From positions 80,026,931-80,090,930 of the forward strand of contig NC_080419.1 of assembly GCF_029873635.1 (NCBI RefSeq): a DNA stretch of 64,000 bases, given 5' to 3'. The stretch comes from Malania oleifera (taxonomy: Eukaryota; Streptophyta; Magnoliopsida; Santalales; Ximeniaceae). Below the pieces are notes generated by a model. The model saw only the letters and a list, made by a program, of their open reading frames with translations, did no database searches and was not told the DNA's origin. The position numbers and the translations under genes were made by a program. This document shows positions 36,101-45,166 of the stretch, in pieces; the stretch's first letter is position 1; each line of letters starts with the position of its first letter.

Positions 36101-36471
36101 CTTGCGGGCGGCTTTCTTCTGCTCCAACTCCTCAAGATGACGAGCTCGCCGAGCTTCGAGGGCCTTAAGCTCTTGTTCCTTAAAGGGCCAGTCATTGGGG
36201 ATTCCTGGATCCTTCTCGACCTTGCGCTTGCTGTTGGTCCCAAGCTTCTTCGCTTCCTTGGCCTTCTTCCTGTGGTGCTCCTTCACCTTCCGAATGATCT
36301 TGTACTTTTTCTTCAGCGACACCCTCTTGCTCTTGCTCTCTGATTTGCACACGAGAAACCCAAAACAAAGTCAAATATAAACGCAAGCATATCAATTGAA
36401 TTGGAAATTCGTATTGAAACTATGAGATTGATAGCATCGAAGCATCGATTACTTTTGCTCTTCTTCACCAT
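18113..36471 (-). CDS. NSN1: Nucleolar GTPase NSN1 (nucleostemin-like 1, GNL3 family), 9 exons
   Basis: Exons (minus strand): 36471-36453, 36339-36095, 35371-35251, 35139-34966, 34549-34335, 32320-32056, 19575-19396, 19217-19006, 18490-18113. All introns are GT-AG, the phases join, and the 1809-nt coding sequence gives 602 residues with no stop; plant NSN1 is about 580-600. Residues 1-88 are a basic GN3L/Grn1 nucleolar-targeting region. The GTPase is circularly permuted: G4 NKID at 184-187, G5 FKCST at 210-214, P-loop GLPNVGKSS at 269-277, the GATPG switch near 291-295 and G3 DCPG at 313-316. The tail is Lys-rich then acidic. The family works in the nucleolus in large-subunit rRNA processing and is needed for growth and flower development in Arabidopsis. 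Start: MVKKSK in good context (AAGATGG). The gene is stretched to 18.4 kb mainly by intron 6 (12.48 kb). Confidence 0.95.
19006..19217 (-). CDS. NSN1: NSN1 exon 8
   Basis: Reads [20 protein letters not shown], then [20 protein letters not shown] and [10 protein letters not shown]. The motifs IPYYTMPP and SSFIGSLK are family hallmarks. It ends in phase 0 with donor GTTTGT at 19005. Confidence 0.95.
19396..19575 (-). CDS. NSN1: NSN1 exon 7
   Basis: Reads [20 protein letters not shown], then [18 protein letters not shown] and [13 protein letters not shown], the region after the GTPase conserved in nucleostemin-like proteins and matching phase 1 from exon 6 across the giant intron. Acceptor CTACACAG at 19583-19576. 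Confidence 0.95.
19822..20468. mobile_element. MITE with TAGGGGTC...GACCCCTA ends, in NSN1 intron 6
   Basis: Left end CTAGGGGTCTGTTTGGTAT and right end ATACCAAACGACCCCTAAG are inverted copies apart from one extra T. Such GGTCxGTTTGGTA ends are common on plant MITEs. AGCT flanks both ends as a possible short target duplication. The inside is AT-rich with repeated TTTTTAGTTT-like subterminal motifs and no coding capacity. Confidence 0.8.
20861..21322 (+). repeat. 5' LTR of the intronic retrotransposon
   Basis: 462 bp. It contains an internal duplication (GTAAGTTATTGCACA at 21061 and about 21195, each followed by ATCAATTGCAGTTTCCCTCC), a run of 17 C at 21114-21130, and (CT)n and (CTT)n tracts at 21247-21303. 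The second LTR has a single copy of the duplicated part. Confidence 0.9.
21326..21338 (+). other. Primer-binding site, tRNA-Met type
   Basis: TGGTATCAAAGCC, three bases after the LTR end CATCA. Confidence 0.85.
22440..22822 (+). pseudogene. gag remnant of the intronic retrotransposon
   Basis: The frame reads [20 protein letters not shown], then [16 protein letters not shown] and [16 protein letters not shown], the pattern of Retrotrans_gag domains (F-K-x-G-L-R...I...A-x-x-A-E). No protease, RT or integrase follows before the 3' LTR; the rest to 23737 has short frames without known domains. Confidence 0.7.
24374..24385 (+). other. Primer-binding site of the nested copia
   Basis: TGGTATCAGAGC directly after the 181-bp LTR; exact match to the plant tRNA-Met primer site. 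Confidence 0.9.
24429..26740 (+). pseudogene. copia polyprotein remnant (gag, protease, integrase, RNase H)
   Basis: Recognisable pieces in order: a knuckle-like CKCTHCG at about 24667; a protease/pre-integrase piece near 24958 ([11 protein letters not shown]); an integrase piece at 25680-25860 ([20 protein letters not shown], then [20 protein letters not shown]); a short RT piece near 25910 ([17 protein letters not shown]); then RNase H at 26080-26590 ([23 protein letters not shown], then [14 protein letters not shown]). The RT catalytic part is deleted. There are many stops and frameshifts. Confidence 0.8.
26962..27519. other. Intron 6 spacer, no gene
   Basis: AT-rich. The GTTGTTAAAATTGGGATTCTA stretch near 27300 and TACAATCTGTATCACGG plus TTTTAACAAC near 30380 resemble inverted ends of a plant MITE into which the LINE copies might have gone; the match is only about 10 bp and unproven. 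Confidence 0.4.
27859..29489 (-). mobile_element. LINE-like retroposon with poly(A) and 19-bp target duplication
   Basis: The copy GGAGCTTGGACACTTCCTT lies at 27840-27858 and again at 29490-29508. The minus-strand insert ends in a 12-base A run (T run at 27857-27868), as expected for target-primed insertion. Its 5' part carries a frame from ATG 29420 with one TAG at 29292-29294, ending at 29004. Its 3' part (28970-27870) is T-rich without known domains. At 1.63 kb without RT it is non-autonomous or internally deleted. It went into the older LINE. Confidence 0.85.
29004..29420 (-). pseudogene. Short reading frame of the retroposon, unknown
   Basis: [20 protein letters not shown] is followed by [19 protein letters not shown], a TAG, and then [20 protein letters not shown] to [14 protein letters not shown]. 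Its place at the 5' end suggests a LINE ORF1 remnant, but I recognise no domain. One in-frame stop breaks it. Confidence 0.4.
29856..32055. other. Rest of NSN1 intron 6, no gene
   Basis: AT-rich. It holds a (CA)n microsatellite at about 30041-30058 and a possible MITE end at 31235-31270 (ATTCCATTCCATGAACCAAA, then GGGGG). No coding similarity. Confidence 0.6.
32056..32320 (-). CDS. NSN1: NSN1 exon 6, P-loop and G3
   Basis: Carries the nucleotide-binding core: [20 protein letters not shown] (P-loop), [12 protein letters not shown] (switch), [10 protein letters not shown] (G3), then [20 protein letters not shown]. Donor GTAATT at 32055 opens the 12.48-kb intron. Confidence 0.97.
32321..34334. 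other. NSN1 intron 5, no gene recognised
   Basis: A 2.0-kb AT-rich intron with a long A run at about 33366-33382. I see no transposon ends or coding similarity in it. Confidence 0.7.
34335..34549 (-). CDS. NSN1: NSN1 exon 5, G5 region
   Basis: Reads [20 protein letters not shown], then [16 protein letters not shown] (G5) and [19 protein letters not shown]. Its acceptor and first 10 coding bases are duplicated 190 bp upstream (34730-34919), but only this copy leads into open frame. Confidence 0.95.
34540..34919 (-). repeat. 190-bp tandem duplication across the NSN1 intron 4 acceptor
   Basis: Units 34540-34729 and 34730-34919 differ at three positions by my reading. Each holds the splice acceptor CATTAG and the first 10 coding bases of exon 5. 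Only the unit next to the exon leads into open frame; the upstream copy would read four codons (D, L, V, P) and then TAA. The two acceptors have the same pyrimidine context. Confidence 0.95.
34966..35139 (-). CDS. NSN1: NSN1 exon 4, start of permuted GTPase with G4
   Basis: Reads [20 protein letters not shown], then [18 protein letters not shown], the signature of the YlqF/YawG GTPase class. It ends LLNKI plus G; exon 5 completes the Asp of the G4 motif NKID. Donor GTAATC at 34965. Confidence 0.95.
35251..35371 (-). CDS. NSN1: NSN1 exon 3, linker
   Basis: Encodes [16 protein letters not shown] and a variable charged linker to KNR plus one base. The acceptor follows a T-rich stretch at 35374; donor GTATGT at 35250. 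It is the least conserved part between the basic domain and the GTPase. Confidence 0.9.
35521..35620. repeat. 49-bp imperfect tandem repeat in NSN1 intron 2
   Basis: ATTTGTACATTATGGAAAG at 35521 and ATTTGAACATTCGATAAAG at 35570 begin two diverged units that both run on to TTTATATCA and GCACTTCC. No function suggested. Confidence 0.7.
36095..36339 (-). CDS. NSN1: NSN1 exon 2, basic nucleolar-targeting domain
   Basis: Reads [17 protein letters not shown] and continues Lys/Arg-rich to AARKEK, with [14 protein letters not shown] in the middle, as in the GN3L_Grn1 domain. The second half is a Glu/Ala/Arg helix, probably coiled coil. Acceptor CAG at 36342-36340; donor GTATCA at 36094. It ends in phase 0. 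Confidence 0.95.
36453..36471 (-). CDS. NSN1: NSN1 exon 1 (19 nt microexon)
   Basis: Encodes MVKKSK plus one base. Donor GTAATC at 36452. With exon 2 it rebuilds a Lys codon, so translation enters the basic region in frame. The intron after it is 113 bp. Confidence 0.85.
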
Positions 36472-36540
36472 CTTGAGAGGGAGAGGGAGAGGGAGAGGGA
36501 GAGCTGCGGTAGGGTTTAGGAGCTAGGATTTGCGACGGCC
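36472..36540 (-). promoter_or_regulatory. NSN1 leader: CT-rich tract and telo-box
   Basis: On the coding strand the bases before ATG are (CCTCTC)n-like (36474-36502) preceded by CCTAAACCCTA (36510-36520). AAACCCTA is the telo-box, common just upstream of plant ribosomal-protein and ribosome-biogenesis genes, often with pyrimidine-rich leaders. Both fit co-regulation of NSN1 with the translation machinery. The TSS is not visible. Confidence 0.7.
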
Positions 36541-36619
36541 GACTGGGCAGCCCGAATGCCAAAAAGTGCAAAAGCTAAAAAATGCTCAAAAAGGAGAAAA
36601 AGTGCCGTTTTTCGGGGGC

Positions 36620-36623
36620 AAAA
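36620..36623 (-). terminator. Pol III T4 terminator of tRNA-Met
   Basis: TTTT on the minus strand, 7 bases after the tRNA 3' end, the minimal RNA polymerase III stop. Confidence 0.6.
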
Positions 36624-36630
36624 GGAAATA

Positions 36631-36715
36631 TGGGGTGAGGGAGGCTCGAACTCCCGACCTCAGGATGACTCTACAGCTATGAGACCTACGCGCTAGCCAA
36701 CTGCGCCACCACCCC
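36631..36715 (-). tRNA. tRNA-Met: Elongator tRNA-Met (CAT) with intron
   Basis: On the minus strand the gene begins GGGGTGGTGGCGCAGTTGG, with the box A-like TGGCGCAGTTGGC region; the anticodon loop is CTCATA, the B box is GGTTCGAGCC-like (GGAGTTCGAGCCTCC), and the acceptor end is TCACCCC plus A. The 5' GGGGTGG pairs with TCACCCC (last pair G-U). It is 85 nt long; removing about 11 nt after CATA leaves a 74-nt tRNA, as in the known plant elongator tRNA-Met genes, which carry an intron at this place. It lies 160 bp upstream of the NSN1 start on the same strand. Confidence 0.95.
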
Positions 36716-37779
36716 GGTGCTGGACTCTGCCCTTTTTCTTTTATTTTTAGCTTATTTTTATTTCCTTAAAAAATCTCAACAAACTTCTATCTCATTAAAT
36801 ATGAAACTACAATTTTTATAACTTGAATTAAAATGAATTTTACATCAAAGTTACTTATAAATTGCAAACACTTTTGAAAGTTTAGAGTGTTGATGTTTAA
36901 CACATATTTCATATATTTCATACTAATACATGCTTGACACTCCTCCAAACATATATGATACGTGAAAAAAATTAATTATTTTTTTAAGATACAACTGAAA
37001 CACTTCTTATACTAAAATGCTGCATTTTGTTTTCTACTTTAATTCAATTAACAAGATCTTCAAAGCAAAAAAAGAAATAGAAGTCCAAAGTCTCTACATA
37101 GTGTGTTTGACTTTCGGGCCTAGTACCACTATGTCATCCTTGTCAAAGATAGTCATATTCCCTCTCTAAAGTCATTGCCATTTGTCGCTCTCTATTAATC
37201 TCTCCCCCACCCCAACGAATCATACCCATTGCCCATCACCTATCAATGCCCACCAACCTTGTCACTACTAATATTAATGACAAATATTGCTATGTTAAGT
37301 GTCAATCACCAATAAACCAATCACTAATAATTATTAGTGGCGAATAGACAATTGACACTAAAAGTTCGTTATTAGTAACAAAAGAGAAGTCGTCACTAAA
37401 TATAAATTAATAGTGACCGAAAAAACTCAATTACTAAAAAATATCATTATTGATGGTCTAACATCGTCACTAATAGTGTAATTTTAGTTACTAATATAAA
37501 TTTTTCATCAATACATAATTTTTAGTGATGCATGACCATGGGTCAGTATTTATCAAATGCATTGGATTGCATTCATAACTAATACATATCAATAGCAACG
37601 AACTTTATTACTCACCAATAATTCTAAAAGTCTGAACTAATAGTAATAGACTTATATTGTTATTGGTCACTAAATACATTTTTTAATGGTTTAGTCTACA
37701 TCACTAATAATCTAAAATTTTGTATTTTTTTTTTTGGAATTTAAAGGTACCTCTTGTTTAAATAAACTAACCATTAACC
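36716..37779. other. Intergenic with TTAGTGAC/GTCACTAA motifs
   Basis: There is no gene. From about 37260 to 37740 short motifs such as CACTAATAATTATTAGTGG and GTCACTAA recur in both orientations; similar ones lie at 45720-45770. They look like subterminal repeats of a DNA transposon whose inner part is the array that follows. Confidence 0.5.
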
Positions 37780-38992
37780 GTTCTTAATTCAAATAATTAG
37801 TTTTTGGAACTCGATTGTCCAAATCAAACAAATGAGGTCCAAATTGAACGAGATTAGTTCTAACACATCCATAGGTGTAAGGGATGTGTGGGAACTTACG
37901 ATGCCTAAAAAATTATCACGGTTTCAAAGTTATGTACTTATAACTAAAGTAACATTTTGTAGTTTAATTAGTTATTTCGTTTTGGAACTTAAATATTCAA
38001 ATTGGGCGAATAAGTTCCTAATCGAGTGAAACTATTTCTAAAATACTTATAGGATCGAAAGGGAAGTGAGGTCTTATAGTTTATAAAAATTCCCTCGCTT
38101 TCAAATTTATAATTAGAATAATATTCAGATCTTTTAGTATGTTTCTTATGTTATTTTAATTGTTATTTTCTTATATTGTTTTGAACTATTTTTGGGCATT
38201 ATTTGTTAAGTTTAACACTACTAATTTTTTTGTTTAATTTTTTATCTACACAGTCTTCGATAGTTATGCTTTGTTCTATTGGTGGTAATGGAAGGATAGA
38301 GATGATGACCACTTTTTTGTTTTTTTTCGTTATGTATACATAGGGTGATTATGGATACAAATTAAAACTCTTGGATGTATGTATTTTGTAATTAAATTAA
38401 CTAAGTGTGTAAATTTGAAACTCATGGAAATTTTTGGGCGCCCTAAGTTCCCATACACCCCTTTCAGCCCTTATGAATGTATTAGAACTGGTCCTATTCA
38501 ATTTGGACCTCATTTTATTCAATGTGGGCACTCGAGTTCTGAAACGAATTAACTACTTAAACTATGAAAGGCAACTTTGGTTCCAAATGCATATCTTTGA
38601 AACCATGGATAATTTTTCAGCATTGTAAGATTTCACACATCCCTTTCAACTCTATAGACGTGTTAGAACTAGTTCTATTTAATTTAGACCTCATTTGCCT
38701 ATTTTGGACGATTGAGTTATGAATTGAACTAACTATTTGAACTATGAAATGCTACTTTGGTTATAAGTAAATAATTTAGAAATCATGGGAAATTTGTAGG
38801 CATTGCAAGCTCCCACACATCATTTTCAACCCCACAAATGCGTTATAACTTGTTCTGCTCAATTTGGATCTAATTTGCCTAATTTGGATACTTGAGTTCA
38901 AAAATGAACTATGACTACTTTGGTTATAAGTGCATAACTTTGAAATCAAAAGAAATTTTTTTCAAGCATCATAAGCTCTTAGACATCCCTTT

Positions 38993-39402
38993 TGTTGACG
39001 CGCAGCAATTTTAATCTTCTGATCAACAAAATATATCACACAAAGAACATTCACAGAAAAATAGAGACGAGAGATTTTACATGGTTCGGCAAGGTTGCCT
39101 ACGTCACGGAGCGTGCACCTGGAGAAAAAACCATTATGAAACGATGGCAGTACAAGATCTGATCAGTCTCTCCTCGATCCTAGATCCCCTGTACACCCCT
39201 TCTCCTTAAACCTGTTAAAGAAAAGTTATTCCTAGAGAAAACCCCCTCTAGCTCACCTTACACAAAATGACAATCAATCCCTATATTTTCTCATGGCTTA
39301 CAAACATATATATGACACCACATAATCATTAAATTTTAGAGACGATCCAACGTTGTAATAAAAGTTACAATAAATAAAAAAAAAATAAACATGTTTTTAA
39401 TA
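38993..39402 (-). repeat. 3' LTR of the copia element
   Basis: 410 bp. On the minus strand it is preceded by the purine tract AAGGTGGAGAT at 39403-39413. The LTR edge has drifted (TATTA for TGTTA). Confidence 0.9.
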
Positions 39403-39786
39403 ATCTCCACCTTGACTTTTAATCACAGCCAAGCACAACCTTCCATCCCCACGTTCTGAGATGCTCTGTCAACAATCAACAAGAGATTACATTAACTAAG
39501 TCCAGACAGGGCTTGAACTTAGTTAATGTAACAGGTTTCGTTAGCATATCTGCAGCATTTCCATCTGTGTGGATCTTCAATAACTAAAACCTACCACTTT
39601 CAACCCAACCTCTAACGCCATGGTACGGCACATCAATATGCTTCGTGTGAGAGTGGTAGACCCGATTCCTTGCCAAGTGGATCACACTTTGACTATCAAA
39701 GAATACATGTAACCTATCCTGCAAAACCCCAAGTTTCTAAATTAGTCTAGTTAAGCACAAAGCCTCCTTACCTGCCTCTGCCAAAG

Positions 39787-40263
39787 CTATGTATTCAACT
39801 TCTGTAGTAGACAAAGCTGTAGTAGGTTGCAACATAGCCTTCTAACTAATGGAACCACTAGCCATGGTAAAAATGAAGCCAGAAGTAGACCTCCTCTTAT
39901 CCAAATCACCTGCATAATCAAAGTCCATATAACCTTGAACATTACAATTATCAGTACTTTCAAACAAGATATACCATAATCAGAAGTGCCACGTAAATAT
40001 CTGAAAATCCATTTCGCCGCACTCCAATGCTTTCTACCTGGATTAGTCATATATTTGCTTACCAAACTAACTGCATATGACAAGTTTGGTCTACTACATA
40101 CCATAGCATACATTGGACTCCCTGCTGCACTGGCATAAGGCATACTAGCCATATCCAACTTATCCTCGTCAGTAGAAGGACACAGTTTAGCAGATAACTG
40201 AAAATGAGCAGCTAGAGGTGTACGTACCGGTTTAGCCTTATCCATGTTAAACATTTCCAACAC
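39787..40263 (-). pseudogene. copia RT tail and RNase H
   Basis: Reads MLEMFNMDKAKPVRTPLAAH, then MASMPYASAAGSPMYAMVCS, RPNLSYAVSLVSKYMTNPGR and HWSAAKWIFRYLRGTSDYG. The RNase H part after this is out of frame. Confidence 0.9.
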
Positions 40264-40289
40264 CTTCTCAATATACTTACCCTATGACA

Positions 40290-40960
40290 ACCACAGCTTC
40301 TTCTGTTGTCTGTCCCTCCTGATTTCCATGTCAAGAATCTTTTAGCTGCTCCAAGATCCTTTATCTCAAACTGATCATCCTATAACCTAGTTTTCAACAC
40401 ATTCAACTCATCAATATTGTTAGAGACAATTAACATATCATCCACATATAGCATAAGGATCACATATACATCATTATTAAGCAATATGAAGTAAACACAA
40501 CTGTCATAACTCCTTATAACATACCCAATCCTCAACATATAAGAATCAAACCTCTTATACCATTGCCTAGGGGATTGCCTTAAACCATAAAGAGACATAT
40601 TCAACTTACATACCAAGTGCTCTTTACCTTGTTCCACAAACCCCTCCAATTGCTTCATAAAGATATTTTCCTCCAACTCACCATAAAGGAAAGTTGTATT
40701 TACATCCATCTGTTCCAAATCTAAATCATGCATGGCAACCAATGCTAACAAGGATCTAATAGACACATGTTTAACAACAGAAGAAAAGATTCCATTATAA
40801 TCTACTCCTTCTTCCTGTTTGTATCCTTTTGCTACTAACAAGGCCTTATATTTTATCCTTTTTTACTTTGAAATAGGTTCTTTCTTTCTGAAAACCCACT
40901 TACAACCAATCAGCTTCCTGTTCTTGGGCTTCTAAACCAACACCTAAGTGGCATTCTTAT
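40290..40960 (-). pseudogene. copia reverse transcriptase
   Basis: The open part (40841-40380) reads LVAKGYKQEEGVDYNGIFSS, then LEQMDVNTTFLYGELEENIF (the usual DVKTAFLHG motif, altered), SLYGLRQSPRQWYKRFDSYM and LMLYVDDMLIVSN with the catalytic YVDD intact. Stops and shifts flank it on both sides. Confidence 0.9.
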
Positions 40961-41233
40961 GAAGAGACTCCATTTCCTCAACCATGGCTCCAAACCAACT
41001 ACTCGTTCAGAACTCTTAACTGCTTCCCAAAAATTAGAAGGATCTCCACTACTAGTAATTAGAGCAAATGCAATTAAGTCCTCAAACTCATACCTGACCG
41101 GAGGCTTAACATTCCTCCTTTCTCTGCCAACGGCTAGCCCTGTAGGTTCATGTCTTTCACCTGTCTGAGGAATTTCCTGAAGAACTGTAGCCTATCTCAC
41201 TGTATCCTGTGCGACAAAATCAACATAAGTAGT

Positions 41234-41605
41234 TTATGTATTACCCATACCTGAATTCTGAATACTATCCAGCTCCACCTGAATAGGTACTCCAAATGAA
41301 TCAGACTCCACCTTCTTATCACCATTCTCCTTCAACATTACTTCCTCATCAAAGACCACATCCCTGCTAATTACCACCTTCCATGCTATAGGATCCCACA
41401 ACCGGTATCCCTTCACTCCTTCTTAGAAACCAAAAAATACGCACGGTTTGGATTTAGAGTCCAACTTTGATTTGTCCTGTTTTTGCACATGCACATATGA
41501 TGGCCAACCAAATATCCTCAACATAGTGTAATCTACTGGCTTACCTATCCATACCTTGATGTAGGACGGGAATGGTCGACCTATGTCCCACGATTCAACC
41601 CTCAT
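41234..41605 (-). pseudogene. copia integrase C-terminal part
   Basis: Reads VWIGKPVDYTMLRIFGWPSY, VHVQKQDKSKLDSKSKPCVF, then GYRLWDPIAWKVVISRDVVF DEE. This is the family-conserved stretch after the integrase core (KPVDYxxLRIFGC...GYRLWDP...ISRDVVFDE). Residues before VWIG here are solo-LTR sequence. Confidence 0.9.
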
Positions 41606-42919
41606 ACAAGCACATACACTTAAACACTTTAATTTAAGAATTTAATTATCCAAACATAAACACAATAAATCATGCTTTATTTCACATGTTCAAGGATTTT
41701 CAAAAGGTGTATGACTTGTCCAACAATTAAGTCCCAAATGGTTCTTTCACAAAGGAATCAAGTTATATGTTAAAAAGTTGCTATTTCAAAGATTCAAGAA
41801 TATAAGTTCTATATTAGCAAACTAATATTCATACAATTGATTTTAACTAGCAAGCACCAATATTGCAATCTATGGATCAAATGGGTTATTCAAAGATGTG
41901 ATTTTAATCTACTAACAAGGGTTCACAAAATATAACAAAGGATTCAAAAAACTAGTACAAAAGTTACCAAGAGATTGGTTTGGATGACCTGACGTTGTTC
42001 CACACGTAGCTAGATCACACTGTAGTTCCTTCGTACAAGCTTTGAATCACAAGATGAATGCAACAATGAAGTGTAGATGATGATCGTCGTGTGGGTGTAT
42101 AAAGATGTTGGTCGTGTGGTGTTGATGGAGGCCGTGAGAGTATTAGATGGAGGAGGGGTTGATGGAGTCGTTGGATAGTTTAGTGGTCTCTCACCACTTG
42201 ATCTCCGGAGAGAACGCCTAGCCTCATGCTACTCACTCACGAGGAGAGGAGCAAGCTTTACAAGCTCAAGCAAAGTGATGCTTCTTCAATATTCAACTTC
42301 AACTTCATTTCTTTTGTTTTTACAATAAGAAGGCTATTTATAGTCATAGCCTGGGGGACAAAACTTTAAACACTCAACAACTCTCAATAACTTTCAATAA
42401 CAACTCTCAACAACTTTCAACAACTATTAACCTAACACAATTAATACTTACTAAAAAACAAGGAACTCCAACTCATAAGCACACAAGTCAAGCTTAGTTG
42501 TCTTGCATTATTACAATTCAAATTTGAAATTTAAACACATTCCAAAAGGAAGGCCAAAATCGTGTGGGACCCATTGGAGCCATGTGGGGGCCACATGGGT
42601 TTTGAGTTAGACTTTGCTTCAATACTTCACTTAGGTCTTCAAGCATGGTCTTCAAGCACCTAATAATCTTGAAATAACATATACATGAAAAATATAAATT
42701 AACACAATAGCAAAGTCTTCACATAAAAAAAATCTTCTATCAAAGAAGTAGAAGATCTTCAATTAATCTCATGTGTTCCTGCAAAATAGATATAAACAAT
42801 AGTGGACATCTGGAGGTCGTCCACGTGTCACCATGTCAGCAAAGGAGTGGAGATCGAGGGGTCGTCCATGTGTCATCATATCAGTAAAAGGGATACATAA
42901 GGCATGTTGATCCCCATCA
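41557..42919 (-). mobile_element. Solo LTR (1363 bp) inside the copia integrase
   Basis: Ends are TGATGTAGG and CCCCATCA, with TGATG/CATCA inverted at the tips. TACCT (41552-41556) and TACCG (42920-42924) flank it, a target duplication with one change. Removing it joins integrase codons into LEAVWIGKPVDY, which is the normal reading. A TATA-like CTATAAATAGCC on the minus strand near 42335 sets the orientation. Confidence 0.85.
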
Positions 42920-43960
42920 TACCGCCTCAAGAATCTCTACGTTAATAGCTGTAGAAGGTGACCTGTTTGCCAGGTAGCATGTCATACTCAATGTTTCTAC
43001 CCATATTGACTTAGGCAGATTAGCCTAAATCCTTATACACCTTGCCGTCTCTAGTAATGTTCTGTTCATCCTTTTAGCCACTCCATTTTGCTGTGGCCCT
43101 TGTGGAACTGTATAGTGCCTAGTGATCCCCTCTTCCTTACATAAGTCAATGAACTGGTTGTTTCTGTACTCTAGTCCATTCTCAGATCTCAGAAACTTCA
43201 CCTGTTTCCCTATTTGCTTCTCTACCTGAGCTTTCCATTCCCTGAACTTACTGAATAGCTCACTCTTGTGCTTCATAAAATGCACCTATACTTTCCTGGA
43301 AAAGTCATCAATAAATAAGACAAAATAAATAGCACCATTGTGAGACTGTACCTATATTGGACCCCACGAATATGAATGAATGTACTTCAACACCTCCTTG
43401 CTCGTATGCTTTCCTGTTTAGAAACTCACCTTGCGCTGTTTACCAAACAACAGTATTTACAGAACTTAAGATTACAACCAGAATTACCTCCTAGTAAGTT
43501 CTGCTTGTGCAGCTCTTGCAAACCACTCTCACTCATGTGACCCAGCCTCATATGCCACAAAGTAGTATCATACGTATCTGTATTTGAAGAGGCACTAGCC
43601 GCAGCTCCACGTGTCACTGTGCTACCAACCAGAGTATACAAATTATTCCTCAGATGACCCTTCATTACTACAGTGAACCTCTAGCCACTTTCAGCACACC
43701 GTCCCTAGCTGAAAAAGGGAAACCATTACTGTCCAAAGAGCCCAAGAAAATCAAATTCTTTTTTAGATTTGGAACATGCCTCAAATCCCTGATGGTTCTA
43801 ACCACACCATCAAACATCCTAATTCTGACTGTTCCAATACAAAGAATACAACAGGAAGCATCAACACCGTCCCTCCAGAGATTGGTTCATAGGAGTCAAA
43901 CCAGTCTATGTATAGACACATATGTATGAGCACGTCGAATCCAGAGTCTAGTTATCGACG
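42920..43960 (-). pseudogene. copia protease end, pre-integrase and integrase part 1
   Basis: 43665-43426 holds the GAG-pre-integrase zinc region: LWHMRLGHMSESGLQELHKQ, then CKYC. 43285-43025 holds the integrase core: FREWKAQVEKQIGKQVKFLR, SENGLEYRN (acidic residue two), then PQQNGVAKRMNRTLLETARC (third acidic residue replaced: usually VAERMN, here VAKRMN). The protease (43660-43960) is barely readable. At 42919 the frame is cut by the solo LTR and resumes at 41556. Confidence 0.85.
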
Positions 43961-44049
43961 AAGTAACTGGAACCTGTAGTAACAGCCAAAAGATCCCCAT
44001 AAAAAACTAATGAACTGCGCTCCACTACAGTAGCTTGTTCAGTCTTCTT

Positions 44050-44838
44050 CCTGTTCTTCTCCTCTTAATCTCTTTTCCTCCTTAGACAGTCCTTCTTCAT
44101 ATGCCCTTCTTTACCATAATAAAAATAATCACTCCTCCAGTTCCCACTCTTACCCTGGGAATTGGATCGAGATTCCCCTCGATTTCAATTATCCCTGCGA
44201 GAACTCCTGCCCTACTGTTGGCTAGATTCATCCTTAGCCACCAACCCTTCTCCATGTCCCGGATAATCTAGTTTGTGAAAATTTTCACTCTCCAGAATGG
44301 CAGTAGTCACCTTATCAACTGTAAGAGTCTCCTTACCTAGCAGTAGTGTGGTTTTCAAAGTATCAAGTGAACTGGGAAGCGAATACAACAAAATCAGTGC
44401 TTTATCTTCCTCCTCAATTTTTAACTCAATACTCAGCAACTGCGTGATTATCTTATTGAAATAATTGAGGCGATTTCTAACTTTTGTGTCCTCAGTCATC
44501 CTCAACTGATATAAATGTTTCTTCAAATACAATCTATTAACTAGGGACTTGGACATATAAATATTCTCCATTTTTTTCCAAAGCTTATATGGTGATGTTT
44601 CATTCAACACCCTATATTTAATTTCTGGAGCTAAACTTAAGCGAATGGTACTTAATGCTTTCATTTTCAGCTCCTCCCACTGATTATCTAACATGGTCTC
44701 TGACTTTTTGTCTTTCCCATACAGCGCCTTAATCAGTTCCTTTTGGACCAACACATTTTTCACAGTGCTCTGCCATAGACTAAAATTATTTTTCCCATTA
44801 AAGGGCTCCACCTCAAACTTAGCCGTGGAAGTCGCCAT
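44050..44838 (-). pseudogene. copia gag (UBN2 type), nearly intact then broken
   Basis: Best start ATG at 44838 (MATSTAKFEVEPFNG). The frame is open to 44212: FSLWQSTVKNVLVQKELIKA, then ALSTIRLSLAPEIKYRV, LWKKMENIYMSKSLVNRLYL and LLYSLPSSLDTLKTTLLLG, the UBN2/DUF4219 gag pattern. After a stop, a knuckle near 44090-44130 reads YFYYGKEGHMKKDC, where both N-terminal Cys are Tyr. It would form the particle core. Confidence 0.9.
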
Positions 44839-45149
44839 TAAAAAAAAAAAAATTCTCAACCCATGCTCCGATTCTGAATCCGGGTTTGTCACCCAATTCT
44901 GGCATTGTTCATCATGTTCTTCATCTGCGAAAAAAAAAATTTTTCCTTATGAATTTTTTTTTATACCTTCAATTTTTTTTAAAAAATTTTCAAAATAAAT
45001 TTTCGGCACCTGATCTAAATCTTCGCGTACCTCAATCCGATCTGAGTGAATCGCTCTGATCTTGAGTACTCTCGTAGAAAATCTTCAGATCCAAAAAAAA
45101 AAAATCTTTTGATCTAATCTGATCTATCATACCTGCACTTAATCGAAAT

Positions 45150-45164
45150 CGTGCTTTGATACCA
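45150..45164 (-). other. Primer-binding site of the copia element
   Basis: The minus strand reads TGGTATCAAAGCACG two bases after the LTR end, a tRNA-Met-type site. Confidence 0.9.
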
Positions 45165-45166
45165 CT

